From assembly GCA_001776335.1 (NCBI GenBank), contig MFAZ01000040.1, positions 25,278-39,289 on the forward strand: a DNA stretch of 14,012 nucleotides, written 5' to 3'. Position 1 is the stretch's first letter; each line of letters opens with the position of its first letter. Both the position numbers and the translations under genes were made by a program. This document shows, piece by piece, positions 4,985 through 11,312 of the stretch. The notes under the pieces are model-generated. The model ran no database searches. It saw only the letters and a list, made by a program, of their open reading frames with translations, and was not told the origin of the DNA. The DNA is from Candidatus Curtissbacteria bacterium RIFCSPHIGHO2_01_FULL_41_11. Lineage in GTDB: Bacteria; Patescibacteriota; Microgenomatia; Curtissbacterales; GWA2-41-24.

Positions 4985-6271
4985 TTACGGCAGGAATTTT
5001 GATTCGTCATGCGTTACGTACATGATGTCGTTAGGTTGTTTATTCAGAAACCTGCCCGGGCCATCCATCATGCTGCTCATAAACTTTCTAGCCGTAATAG
5101 CACCATTCTCTTCCTGGAAGAAAAGTGAAGTTAAGACATAAGGCGTATTTATATCAAGCTGCATTGCCGTACACGCACCGGCTGCCTGAAGCGCGCGGGC
5201 AAGAGAGTTGGCAGAAAGGCTGTTGCCGGCGGCAACCAAGAGATCACCGTTTTGTGTAAGGCCGATTGCCGAGCGCCAAGTGATGAATTCTGCGGAATTA
5301 ACTTCTACATAGCCCCAGACGTCATTGTTTGTTCCCTGGTCTCGTGCCGCCTGAGTTACGTTGCAGTCTTCAACCAAAAGAACCGCGTTCTGGCGGACAG
5401 CCACCATATTTTCGTCCCAGACGAGGTCGCGCCCCCACTGGCCCATTAATATTGTGCCATCTCCCATAACCGCAACACTGGCAAGACCATTCCGCAGGGG
5501 CCTATACTCCTTGCCGTCGGCTACCATACCATAACCGCCGTGCGGACCTCTAAATCCTCCGTTCCATGCAACAAGTAAATTCGGACGGTCTGATTCAGGA
5601 ATAATGCCGGGCCCCCTGATTCCACGATCTCCCCCGGGGTCATCAAATCCTCCTGTCATATGAAGGCTGATACGCCTTTTATCAAGAAGAAGAACGCCGA
5701 CAGTTGCATAAGGGCGGGCCGAATCCGGGTTTATAAAAGTCTTTGCCATTAATATATCCTCGGGTGATGTACGTGGCAGGCCGTCTATTGTCCAGACTCC
5801 TTCTGTGGCGTCTCTTTGTAGTATAGGTCTGGTTTCAGGAAGTATCAGCGGCGCGGGTTTTGGAGGCTCGGGAGGCGCCAGAATAAAAAAAGAGTTATCG
5901 ATAACGGGCTCATCGTATGAAATTGCCGGAGAAGCGGATGTAGAATCAGGACCACTTACAACTTCCTCAGTTTTATCAAACGGATTTGTTCTGCCGCCAA
6001 AAAGTTTGAAATCCAGCTGGTCTTTTTGATCCTGAAGGTAGAAAAACCACCTCTCAATTCTAGCCGTATTCTCGTCTCCTATTACACTTCTGCTGAATTC
6101 CGCTACTTTATCAAGGTTTTTATCGGCATATACTCCGAGCGCAATAGTTACCGAGGCAACAATGGTTGCCCCTATGCCAAGCTTTGCCTTTGGGCCCAGT
6201 CTTTTGTGCGCTTTTGGTGCAATTTCCGGTGGGGCTACAGGAATTCGATACCCTTCAAGCTCTTTTCCCAT
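4985..6271 (-). CDS. Membrane-anchored phosphodiester glycosidase domain (NAGPA/DUF2233) protein
   Basis: 428 residues. A basic cytoplasmic N-terminus (1-31), one TM anchor (about 32-49, LGIGATIVASVTIALGVY), a low-complexity proline-rich linker (about 105-150), then a NAGPA/DUF2233-type domain (about 155-428). Supporting landmarks are VGVLLLDKRRISLHMTGG, LVAWNGGF (233-240), GYGMVADGKEYRPL, IGLTQNGDLLVAAGNSLS (336-353) and the helix LARALQAAGACTAMQLD (357-373). The family cleaves phosphodiester-linked sugars (for example the uncovering enzyme in lysosomal targeting; in bacteria envelope polysaccharides). The normal L-D-G-G near the end of this block is LDIN here (372-375). It is therefore extracytoplasmic and probably acts on envelope glycans, but activity is uncertain. 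Start: ATG at 6271, 6 nt after TGATATACT, no Shine-Dalgarno. Confidence 0.82.
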   Translation of the reverse strand: MGKELEGYRIPVAPPEIAPKAHKRLGPKAKLGIGATIVASVTIALGVYADKNLDKVAEFSRSVIGDENTARIERWFFYLQDQKDQLDFKLFGGRTNPFDKTEEVVSGPDSTSASPAISYDEPVIDNSFFILAPPEPPKPAPLILPETRPILQRDATEGVWTIDGLPRTSPEDILMAKTFINPDSARPYATVGVLLLDKRRISLHMTGGFDDPGGDRGIRGPGIIPESDRPNLLVAWNGGFRGPHGGYGMVADGKEYRPLRNGLASVAVMGDGTILMGQWGRDLVWDENMVAVRQNAVLLVEDCNVTQAARDQGTNNDVWGYVEVNSAEFITWRSAIGLTQNGDLLVAAGNSLSANSLARALQAAGACTAMQLDINTPYVLTSLFFQEENGAITARKFMSSMMDGPGRFLNKQPNDIMYVTHDESKFLP

Positions 6272-6276
6272 GAGGG

Positions 6277-6292
6277 AAGTATATCAGAAGCC
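6277..6292 (-). promoter_or_regulatory. Extended -10 promoter of the NAGPA gene, sequence shared with HIT promoter
   Basis: Minus strand GGCTTCTGATATACTT; the extended -10 is TGATATACT (hexamer 6283-6278), 6 nt before the ATG. The same 16 bases occur upstream of the HIT gene (10362-10377). No recognisable -35 in either. Confidence 0.6.
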
Positions 6293-6353
6293 AAAGTCGA
6301 AGGGTTGGACGACGTGAATGAGATATACTCAAGAAGGAAGGGAGGCGAAAAAT

Positions 6354-6545
6354 ATGAAAATGCTCATCATTATTATTCTTGTTATACTCGGACTCTATTG
6401 GCTTATTGACCATACGGCTCCGCTGCCGCTAAACCACGAACAATTTGGTTTATATCAGCACGGCGTGCACAGAATTGTAGGAGTTGTTTTTCTGGTAGCA
6501 GCCGGCTTGGTATGGTGGATGTGGAAAGCGAAAAAAACCGAGTAA
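6354..6545 (+). CDS. Small two-TM membrane protein, hypothetical
   Basis: 63 residues: MKMLIIIILVILGLYWLIDH forms TM1, a loop HTAPLPLNHEQFGLYQHGVH carries four histidines, and RIVGVVFLVAAGLVWWMW forms TM2, with a lysine-rich end. ATG 6354 is preferred over the in-frame ATG at 6318 because GGAGG (6341-6345) lies 8 nt before it and the upstream codons overlap a TATACT (6324-6329) that fits as the -10. It is one of the few genes here with a clear Shine-Dalgarno. Divergent from the NAGPA gene. Not recognised; the histidine-containing loop could bind metal but that is speculation. Confidence 0.65.
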   Translation: MKMLIIIILVILGLYWLIDHTAPLPLNHEQFGLYQHGVHRIVGVVFLVAAGLVWWMWKAKKTE

Positions 6546-6606
6546 TGAAATAACACGTACTCGCCCGCGAAATATTTATTATCGAGGCTTCGCCAAACAG
6601 CTATCC

Positions 6607-9153
6607 TCAGTTTGGATATAAAAGACTGTAAACATTGTCTCTTTTATCTTTAATCTCCTTCTGGTTTATTGATAATTTTGATTGCTTTTCCACGATGTAA
6701 GGAATTTCGGCGTTATTGGAAATTAAATTAAAAACATCTATTCTTGCCGGACCAAATTCCGCCTTCTTTTGGTATATGGCCAAACCATATTTGGATTTAT
6801 TTATTTTTAAATTCTCAAGTTTGGAAACCGACAGGTCTTTTGAGGCCAAACCTATAAATGCCCCGTTTATTTCCAGGTCGTTTGCAATAAGGTTGCTATT
6901 TTCACCTACACTTACACCTTTGTCGCCAGCATCTTCAACCACGACTTTTCGAATTTCGACATTGCCTCCTGATACGTCAATCGCATCCTCTCCCAAGTTC
7001 TTGAATGTAGAATTTTCAATCTTACCATCTGTGAAATCCATATCAATCGCATCCAGCGAAGTATCGTAAAAAGAAGTTGAGTCGACATTAACACTGGTCC
7101 TGACTATATTCAGTGCGTCTTCCGATTTAATCTCTGAGAAAAGAGTATTAACTATATTCACGGGAGATTCATAAAAAGTTATGCAACCGGTCAATCCCCA
7201 TGCCAACTTGTTGGCGTTGGTCAAATTCCTGAAAACCGCGTTTTTAATTGTTGAAACATCTTTAGCCCCTATCACAGCAAGCCCTTGACCTGTTCCATCG
7301 GAAGACTCGATCACTACAGGGTTGGAACTTGTTCCGGTAATATTTATTGGAGATTGCAAAAAAATTACTGAAGAATTCAGCAAATCAAGATTAACTCCAC
7401 TACCGATATTAAAAACATACCCGGGCGGTGCAATTATGTTTTTATCAACTTTCCACTTGCCGGGGATGACGTTTATTGCTTTTTTTTCTATATCTGTTGC
7501 CAAAAAATTAAAATCTTCAACGTTGGTTTTCAATCTTGTCAAGTCGGCGATTGAGCTATCGTCAAGTCTTGACCAAAGAAAAACGGGATCTTCTCTTTGC
7601 TTATTTAATCCATCAATGCTGTATTTGATATTAAGATTTGTAGCTCCGTTAAAATTGCCCAAAGGTGAAATAAAGGTATATTGTTTATAGTCAACCAACT
7701 GGCCCTGCTTTTTTGGGGGGATAATCAATCTTTTTGCAGGCCCGGCCGAAAAGCTAGCCGGACCTTCTGAAGTAATACCAAGAATCTCGACTGGTAGATC
7801 CTGTATATTGCCAATTTCAACAGTGATCGAGTGGCCGTCGGTTTCAATTAAATAAGCATGGACTCCTTTGATTGGATTGAGCTTTTCCCTGATATACTCT
7901 TGGTTTTGGTAATACTTGTTCTTCAAAAAGACAAAATCAGGAAAGTCACTATAGATAATTTTTAGATTTTTATCCAAATCACCATTTAATCTTTCGAAAA
8001 GATCATCCAGATAAGAAGTCTCAGAAACTTCTTCCAAACTTTTAATATATTTTTCAACAAACTCCTCGTCTCTAAAAAAAAGTTCGACAAACTGTTTTGT
8101 TCTACCCTCTGCTTGATTTACAAACCAACTTCCAACCCTGTTGATACTCGAAAGCTCCATCCCAACAATCTCGACTTTAGAAGTGATCGGATTATAGTAA
8201 AATTTAATATCAGCAGGGTCTAAAGCCTCCGAAGCAAAAAGCGCTCGCAGTGCCAGACTTTTGGCTAATTTATCTACATCAAAGACGTCGGAAGTACTGG
8301 CCGTTCTTTCCCTGAATGCTTCGAGTAGCGTTAGGGCTTTTTGGGCAAAAGCTACCTGCTGGTTATCAAGCAGAACTTCATTGTCATTAACTATTCCAGT
8401 CGGCATCGTCAAAAAACGTCCTATCTGACTGCTAGTTAAACCTTCTCCTCGTGCCTGACCCCTGGCCCATTCTCCGACAAGCAGGTTTTGGTCAAAATCC
8501 AAAATCGGACCGGCGATTCTTTCATTGCTCTCTATTAACCGAAAGCTTAAGTCTTCTTCCAAAATATAAATTCCATTATTCGAACCGTTGACGTTAACCT
8601 TTACAAAACTGACGTTTGGAGCAATTTGGCCCTCGCGTTTCATTGCTCTGGTGAAAAGCCATTCGTCAATGTATCCTCTTGTTTGAGGATGCATTATGGA
8701 GAAATCTGTAAGACCAAAAAGTGCCTGGTCTTCTTCAATGTGTATTTTAAAAGACCATTTTTTAGGATCGCGCCAATGGTCTGCCAAAATACCTCTGAGT
8801 CTCAAACGTGCTTTAACCGTACGGTCACCGACCGTAATTTTTGCCGAGACAAAACTATTGGGGGTAGACACCAATATGTGGTTTTTCATAGCCTCTTCCC
8901 TCTGAGCTGAAATTTTCAACAAATCTTCAGGTTTAATTTCAATAACCATGCTTTGGGGACTGGTAGTTATTTTTGCAATCGTTTGTCTTGTATATTTTGT
9001 GGCAAATGTTTTAAAAAGCCTTGCCGGCGAACGATTGACAAAAAATAAGTATGCAAGAGCTGCCGCAGTAAAAATAATAAGGCCGAGAAGGTAGATTTTT
9101 AGACGTCGCGATCTGCGCAAGGCTCTTGGTAGGATTAATTTCCTCAATTGCAC
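6607..9153 (-). CDS. CotH-kinase-like domain fused to right-handed beta-helix, membrane-anchored
   Basis: 848 residues from a GTG. A basic N-terminus (RKLILPRALRRSRRLK) leads into one TM anchor (about 19-39). Residues about 65-400 resemble the CotH kinase family: KARLRLRG (114-121), KWSFKIHI (132-139), FGLTDFSIMHPQTRGYIDEW, VNVNGSNNGIYILEED (187-201, matching the G-x-Y-x-L-x-E block). CotH proteins are atypical protein kinases known from Bacillus spore coats; catalytic residues were not confirmed here. A beta-rich linker (about 420-590) follows. From about 600 to 830 short imperfect repeats (AVFRNLTN, TLFSEIKSEDALNI, TSFYDTSLDAIDMD, STFKNLGEDAIDVSGG) give the N-x-x-F/I ... D-A-I/L rhythm of parallel beta-helix (NosD/pectate-lyase-like) rungs. 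Expected to be displayed outside the membrane. It has its own -35/-10 promoter and leaderless geometry. Confidence 0.75.
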   Translation of the reverse strand: MQLRKLILPRALRRSRRLKIYLLGLIIFTAAALAYLFFVNRSPARLFKTFATKYTRQTIAKITTSPQSMVIEIKPEDLLKISAQREEAMKNHILVSTPNSFVSAKITVGDRTVKARLRLRGILADHWRDPKKWSFKIHIEEDQALFGLTDFSIMHPQTRGYIDEWLFTRAMKREGQIAPNVSFVKVNVNGSNNGIYILEEDLSFRLIESNERIAGPILDFDQNLLVGEWARGQARGEGLTSSQIGRFLTMPTGIVNDNEVLLDNQQVAFAQKALTLLEAFRERTASTSDVFDVDKLAKSLALRALFASEALDPADIKFYYNPITSKVEIVGMELSSINRVGSWFVNQAEGRTKQFVELFFRDEEFVEKYIKSLEEVSETSYLDDLFERLNGDLDKNLKIIYSDFPDFVFLKNKYYQNQEYIREKLNPIKGVHAYLIETDGHSITVEIGNIQDLPVEILGITSEGPASFSAGPAKRLIIPPKKQGQLVDYKQYTFISPLGNFNGATNLNIKYSIDGLNKQREDPVFLWSRLDDSSIADLTRLKTNVEDFNFLATDIEKKAINVIPGKWKVDKNIIAPPGYVFNIGSGVNLDLLNSSVIFLQSPINITGTSSNPVVIESSDGTGQGLAVIGAKDVSTIKNAVFRNLTNANKLAWGLTGCITFYESPVNIVNTLFSEIKSEDALNIVRTSVNVDSTSFYDTSLDAIDMDFTDGKIENSTFKNLGEDAIDVSGGNVEIRKVVVEDAGDKGVSVGENSNLIANDLEINGAFIGLASKDLSVSKLENLKINKSKYGLAIYQKKAEFGPARIDVFNLISNNAEIPYIVEKQSKLSINQKEIKDKRDNVYSLLYPN

Positions 9154-9159
9154 TAGGCA

Positions 9160-9188
9160 ATAATAACTTACGATTACTGAGTCTTCAA
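9160..9188 (-). promoter_or_regulatory. Promoter of CotH/beta-helix gene
   Basis: Minus strand TTGAAG (9188-9183), 17-bp spacer, TATTAT (9165-9160), then exactly 6 nt to the GTG at 9153, so the predicted +1 is the start codon itself. Confidence 0.7.
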
Positions 9189-9200
9189 GTGAAAATATAA

Positions 9201-9506
9201 CTATAATTCCTCACGCAAGTACCAGAAAGGTAAGTATACATTCCCGAGTTCTTGCCCGGCTTCGTGTAAACCGGCAGCCCACATTCCGTCTTTTTTAAGA
9301 CTGTAAGGTTTGACCTTTGCCAAAACGACAGCAAGTGCACTGGCATCATGCAGAATTGCGTTCATATAGGGATATGGTTCTAATCCCTCAAGCTTAAACG
9401 GTTTTCTCTTTCCCGGATAAGGATTCGAGTCAAAGTAACTTTGAACTTTCCCCGCCAAAACTTCCTGCTCGGGAGAAGGTGAGATCCCTTTTGCCTCTTT
9501 TGACAT
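9201..9506 (-). CDS. Hypothetical protein, 101 residues
   Basis: The start is placed at ATG 9506 (MSKEAKGISPSPEQEVL). A longer frame would begin at a TTG at 9545, but that TTG is part of the -35 box of the gene's own promoter, and the extra 13 residues are not protein-like. The protein is soluble, with an early block QSYFDSNPYPGKRKPFKLEG, then YPYMNAILHDASALAVVLAK and a C-terminal LHEAGQELGNVYLPFWYLRE. I do not recognise a family. Only about 5 nt of leader is predicted. The gene ends 47 bp before the CotH start, inside whose promoter region its 3' end lies. Confidence 0.65.
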   Translation of the reverse strand: MSKEAKGISPSPEQEVLAGKVQSYFDSNPYPGKRKPFKLEGLEPYPYMNAILHDASALAVVLAKVKPYSLKKDGMWAAGLHEAGQELGNVYLPFWYLREEL

Positions 9507-9516
9507 ATTGTTGCGA

Positions 9517-9545
9517 ACTATAAATATCAATTTACCAAAAGTCAA
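9517..9545 (-). promoter_or_regulatory. Near-consensus promoter of the 101-residue hypothetical gene
   Basis: Minus strand TTGACT (9545-9540), 17-bp spacer, TATAGT (9522-9517), 10 nt to the ATG. The two hexamers and spacing are identical to those of the RRM promoter. Confidence 0.8.
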
Positions 9546-9592
9546 TCAAAAATGTATTTGACAATATATCTTGCAAAAACCACACTCAGTTT

Positions 9593-9667
9593 ATGAGGGG
9601 TGCAATTTGGTTACTTTTGCCGGTAATTATTGTGCTTGCTGTTGCGGGCTTAGTGTTTGTTTTTTGA
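9593..9667 (+). CDS. Possible 24-residue single-TM small protein
   Basis: ATG 9593 to TGA 9667 encodes MRGAIWLLLPVIIVLAVAGL then VFVF: one arginine followed by an uninterrupted hydrophobic helix of membrane-spanning length. Upstream TTGACA (9558-9563), 17-bp spacer, a poor -10 (CACACT) and 6 nt to the ATG repeat the geometry of neighbouring genes. No Shine-Dalgarno. Chance is possible at this length. Confidence 0.35.
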   Translation: MRGAIWLLLPVIIVLAVAGLVFVF

Positions 9668-9900
9668 CAAAAAGGAGTAAATCCACCTTCAGTTTCCCAA
9701 AACCAGATCGATAAGTGCTTTTTTATTAAGGTCGATTTTGGGAGGCAATGAAGCTAGATCGTGTGGATCTAGTGGATGAAATGGCATATGAAGCCTAATA
9801 TGTCGTATTTTTCCCAAAAAAGCAATATATTGCGACTAATTCGAGGCTAAGTATAACAAGACCAAATCTTGTTCTACTTAATAGACAACATTAGAACCTA
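9668..9900. other. Gene-poor stretch with several hairpins
   Basis: Between 9507 and 9900 there is no full-size gene. Besides the two short frames listed separately, it holds four dyads: TCCCAAA...ATCGA (9695-9711) pairing with TCGAT...TTTGGGA (9732-9743); CTAGATC (9754-9760) with GATCTAG (9766-9772), 5 nt loop; the self-complementary GCAATATATTGC (9822-9833); and AACAAGA (9855-9861) with TCTTGTT (9867-9873), 5 nt loop. The last lies just downstream of the HIT gene on the minus strand but lacks a T-run. Confidence 0.4.
9689..9787 (-). pseudogene. Fic-like N-terminal remnant (or 32-residue small protein)
   Basis: ATG 9787 to TGA 9689 encodes MPFHPLDPHDLASLPPKIDL followed by NKKALIDLVLGN. The order MPFxP, then LPPKID, then a helix beginning KKALIDLVL resembles the N-terminal segment of Fic-family AMP-transferases (Fic_N region), which normally continues with A-x-x-A-L-G/A-x-L-x-G and 250 or more further residues. 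Here a TGA follows at once and nothing Fic-like continues in any frame before the 24-residue hydrophobic frame. The open frame extends upstream of the ATG for 16 further codons (to a TAG) with plausible residues. Most likely a decayed gene 5' end; a genuine small protein is not excluded. The resemblance is from memory, so confidence is modest. Confidence 0.35.
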
Positions 9901-10356
9901 TTATTCACGCAGTTTTTTGGCCAACTCTGCTAATTCTTTGTCATCGGCTCTCTTATAATCATGTGAGGAGATATAGCCTTCGTACTTTTCAAAGAATTTG
10001 TTGACTTCAGATGACAACTTTCGCCACTTTTTCATATTGGTGGTTCCATGCATCGGAAAGAGTTTTGAATGGACATGATCTACTCCGAAACCTTCAAATA
10101 TCATTCCAGTTCGTTCAACATCTTCAAGTTTTGAATCAAGAAGTCTTGCAACTTTTTTAGAGGCGATTACTAAATTAGTTAAAACGTTATCATCTAAGTC
10201 AAAGGCATAGCTCGGATAGTGTTTTTTAGTGGTAACGATTGTGAATCCTTTTGTATTCGGGAAAATTGATAAGAAAGCTATATATTCATCATCCTCCCAA
10301 AATTTATGGGAAGGCACTTGTCCTTCAATAATTTGGCAAAAGACACAATTTTCCAC
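9901..10356 (-). CDS. HIT-family protein with variant His triad
   Basis: About 151 residues. The GTG at 10356 is preferred as start over a TTG two codons earlier because TATACT ends exactly 6 nt before the GTG, as in the NAGPA gene. Features: CVFC near the N-terminus (C4, C7; zinc-binding pair of many HIT proteins), CQIIEGQVPSHKFWEDDEYIAFLSIFP, and the HIT motif region FGVDHVHSKLFPMHG. The usual H-x-H-x-H is H94-x-H96-x-K98, so the first two histidines, including the position of the nucleophile, are kept and the third is lysine. HIT proteins are nucleotide hydrolases or transferases. A charged C-terminal extension follows. Substrate unknown. Confidence 0.87.
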   Translation of the reverse strand: MENCVFCQIIEGQVPSHKFWEDDEYIAFLSIFPNTKGFTIVTTKKHYPSYAFDLDDNVLTNLVIASKKVARLLDSKLEDVERTGMIFEGFGVDHVHSKLFPMHGTTNMKKWRKLSSEVNKFFEKYEGYISSHDYKRADDKELAELAKKLRE

Positions 10357-10361
10357 GTCCA

Positions 10362-10377
10362 AAGTATATCAGAAGCC
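10362..10377 (-). promoter_or_regulatory. Extended -10 promoter of the HIT gene
   Basis: Minus strand GGCTTCTGATATACTT, identical over 16 nt to the NAGPA promoter. Hexamer TATACT (10368-10363) lies 6 nt before GTG 10356. Confidence 0.6.
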
Positions 10378-10400
10378 GAAATTTGAGGCTAAATGTATAT

Positions 10401-10811
10401 TTACTTAAACTTATCTAAAAATTCCGCAGGAGCAACAATTTGTATTCGATTATACCCGCCCAAAGTTAATAAATCCTTATCTCCAGTAATCAGGAAATCA
10501 CACTTACCAACCACCGCTGTTTCCAAAACTTTGTTATCGTCAGGATCTCTCAGATTAAAATCTTTACCCGCCAAAGGAACGATTTGAGAGATAGAAGAAA
10601 TATAAGAAACCGTGCCATTTGCGGCATAAAGCGGAGTATTAAAAGATGAAACTAATTTTTCTTTTACTTCTTCAAGAATGAAGTCCGAGGTTATAGATAC
10701 AATTTTTTGATCTTCAATTAGGTTTACTATCTTCGCTGGTTTTCCAGAAAAATAGAGTGCAGAGAGCCAAACATTGGTATCATTTACGACTCTTGGAATT
10801 TTTGGTACCAC
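10401..10811 (-). CDS. PIN-domain toxin (putative ribonuclease)
   Basis: 136 residues from GTG 10811. The PIN acidic residues are all in place: D11 in NDTNVW (10-15), E47/E48 in FILEEVKEKL, D89/D91/D92 in RDPDDNKVLE (88-97), D111 and D113 in ITGDKDLL (108-115). The RDPDDNKVLE...TGDKDLL pattern belongs to the COG1569-type 'toxin component, PIN family'. These are Mg-dependent endoribonucleases held inactive by the cognate antitoxin. It overlaps the antitoxin gene by 32 bp, and GAGG 5 nt before the GTG is an adequate Shine-Dalgarno, consistent with the second cistron of an operon. Confidence 0.92.
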   Translation of the reverse strand: MVPKIPRVVNDTNVWLSALYFSGKPAKIVNLIEDQKIVSITSDFILEEVKEKLVSSFNTPLYAANGTVSYISSISQIVPLAGKDFNLRDPDDNKVLETAVVGKCDFLITGDKDLLTLGGYNRIQIVAPAEFLDKFK

Positions 10812-11049
10812 TTCTGCCTCTCTCCACAGCTTCTAAAATATCCCTTTCCATTAAACCTTTCTCTTTGGCATAGGACCTAAATGGAGCTGCTAAAATTTCC
10901 CAAGACAGCTTACCTTTTTCAAAAAGAAGGTATGTTCTAACAGCAGAACGGATAAATTCAGAACGTGAACTGTATTTTCCTTCAGCTACCTGTTTTTCGA
11001 TTTCCGCAGATAAATTTTTCGGAAGCGAGATAGTGGTTGTAAATTGCAT
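10780..11049 (-). CDS. Ribbon-helix-helix antitoxin of the PIN pair
   Basis: 89 residues from ATG 11049 (MQFTTTISLPKNLSAEIEKQ); an in-frame ATG seven codons upstream lies inside the promoter/operator and is not preferred. The N-terminal strand QFTTTISLP followed by two helices with GKYSSRSEFIRSAVRTYL is the canonical RHH/CopG DNA-binding fold. The C-terminal part (about 45-89: WEILAAPFRSYAKEKGLMERDILEAVERGR, read in two pieces) would wrap the toxin. RHH antitoxins neutralise the toxin and repress their own operon; a palindromic operator sits on the promoter (11054-11089). Confidence 0.9.
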   Translation of the reverse strand: MQFTTTISLPKNLSAEIEKQVAEGKYSSRSEFIRSAVRTYLLFEKGKLSWEILAAPFRSYAKEKGLMERDILEAVERGRSGTKNSKSRK

Positions 11050-11053
11050 AACT

Positions 11054-11089
11054 ATGTTAAATATTAACAAAAATTAACATAAATATCAA
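11054..11089 (-). promoter_or_regulatory. Promoter and RHH operator of the toxin-antitoxin operon
   Basis: Minus strand TTGATA (11089-11084), 17-bp spacer, TAATAT (11066-11061), 11 nt to the ATG. Inverted repeats cover the -10: GTTAA-ATA-TTAAC (11056-11068) and the wider ATGTTAA (11054-11060) / TTAACAT (11074-11080), so three half-sites are spaced for co-operative RHH binding. This is the expected autorepression site. Confidence 0.65.
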
Positions 11090-11160
11090 CATCCATAAAA
11101 CTTTTTTATGCTAAGCGTATTTGGGAATTTTGCTATGTGGTTATATTAATAATAACAATG

Positions 11161-11232
11161 CTCCGCAGGTAGGATTCGAACCTACAACCCTTCCCTTAAC
11201 AGGGGAACGCTCTACCATTGAGCTACTGCGGA
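11161..11232 (-). tRNA. tRNA-Asn(GTT)
   Basis: A 72-nt cloverleaf on the minus strand. Acceptor TCCGCAG pairs perfectly with CTGCGGA, discriminator G. D arm GCTC / AATGGTA / GAGC; anticodon arm TTCCC, loop CTGTTAA, GGGAA, giving anticodon GTT; 5-nt variable loop GGGTT; T arm GTAGG, TTCGAAT, CCTAC. CCA is not encoded (the following bases are CAT), so it must be added enzymatically. Confidence 0.97.
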
Positions 11233-11251
11233 TCGTTAATGTGCGAAGCCA

Positions 11252-11280
11252 ATTTTAGCATTTAAAATGCTGTTCATCAA
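11252..11280 (-). promoter_or_regulatory. tRNA-Asn promoter
   Basis: Minus strand TTGATG (11280-11275), 17-bp spacer, TAAAAT (11257-11252), about 19 nt before the mature tRNA 5' end. The palindrome AGCATTT-A-AAATGCT (11257-11271) fills the spacer. Confidence 0.55.
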
Positions 11281-11296
11281 TCTGATGTCTGCGGAG

Positions 11297-11302
11297 TATA
11301 AT
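11297..11302 (+). promoter_or_regulatory. -10 box of the PNPOx-like gene
   Basis: TATAAT ending 10 nt before ATG 11313; no good -35 and no Shine-Dalgarno between it and the ATG. It lies back to back with the tRNA promoter. Confidence 0.55.
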
Positions 11303-11312
11303 TACAAAAAAG

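Noticed and set aside
6593..6615. Hairpin CCAAAC / GTTTGG across the CotH stop codon as a terminator
   Set aside because: Six-bp stem with an 11-nt loop and no T-run on the minus strand.
9748..9798. 16-codon plus-strand frame MKLDRVDLVDEMAYEA behind GGAGG
   Set aside because: Shine-Dalgarno only 2 nt from the ATG, and it is antisense to the better-supported Fic-like frame, whose hairpin it shares.
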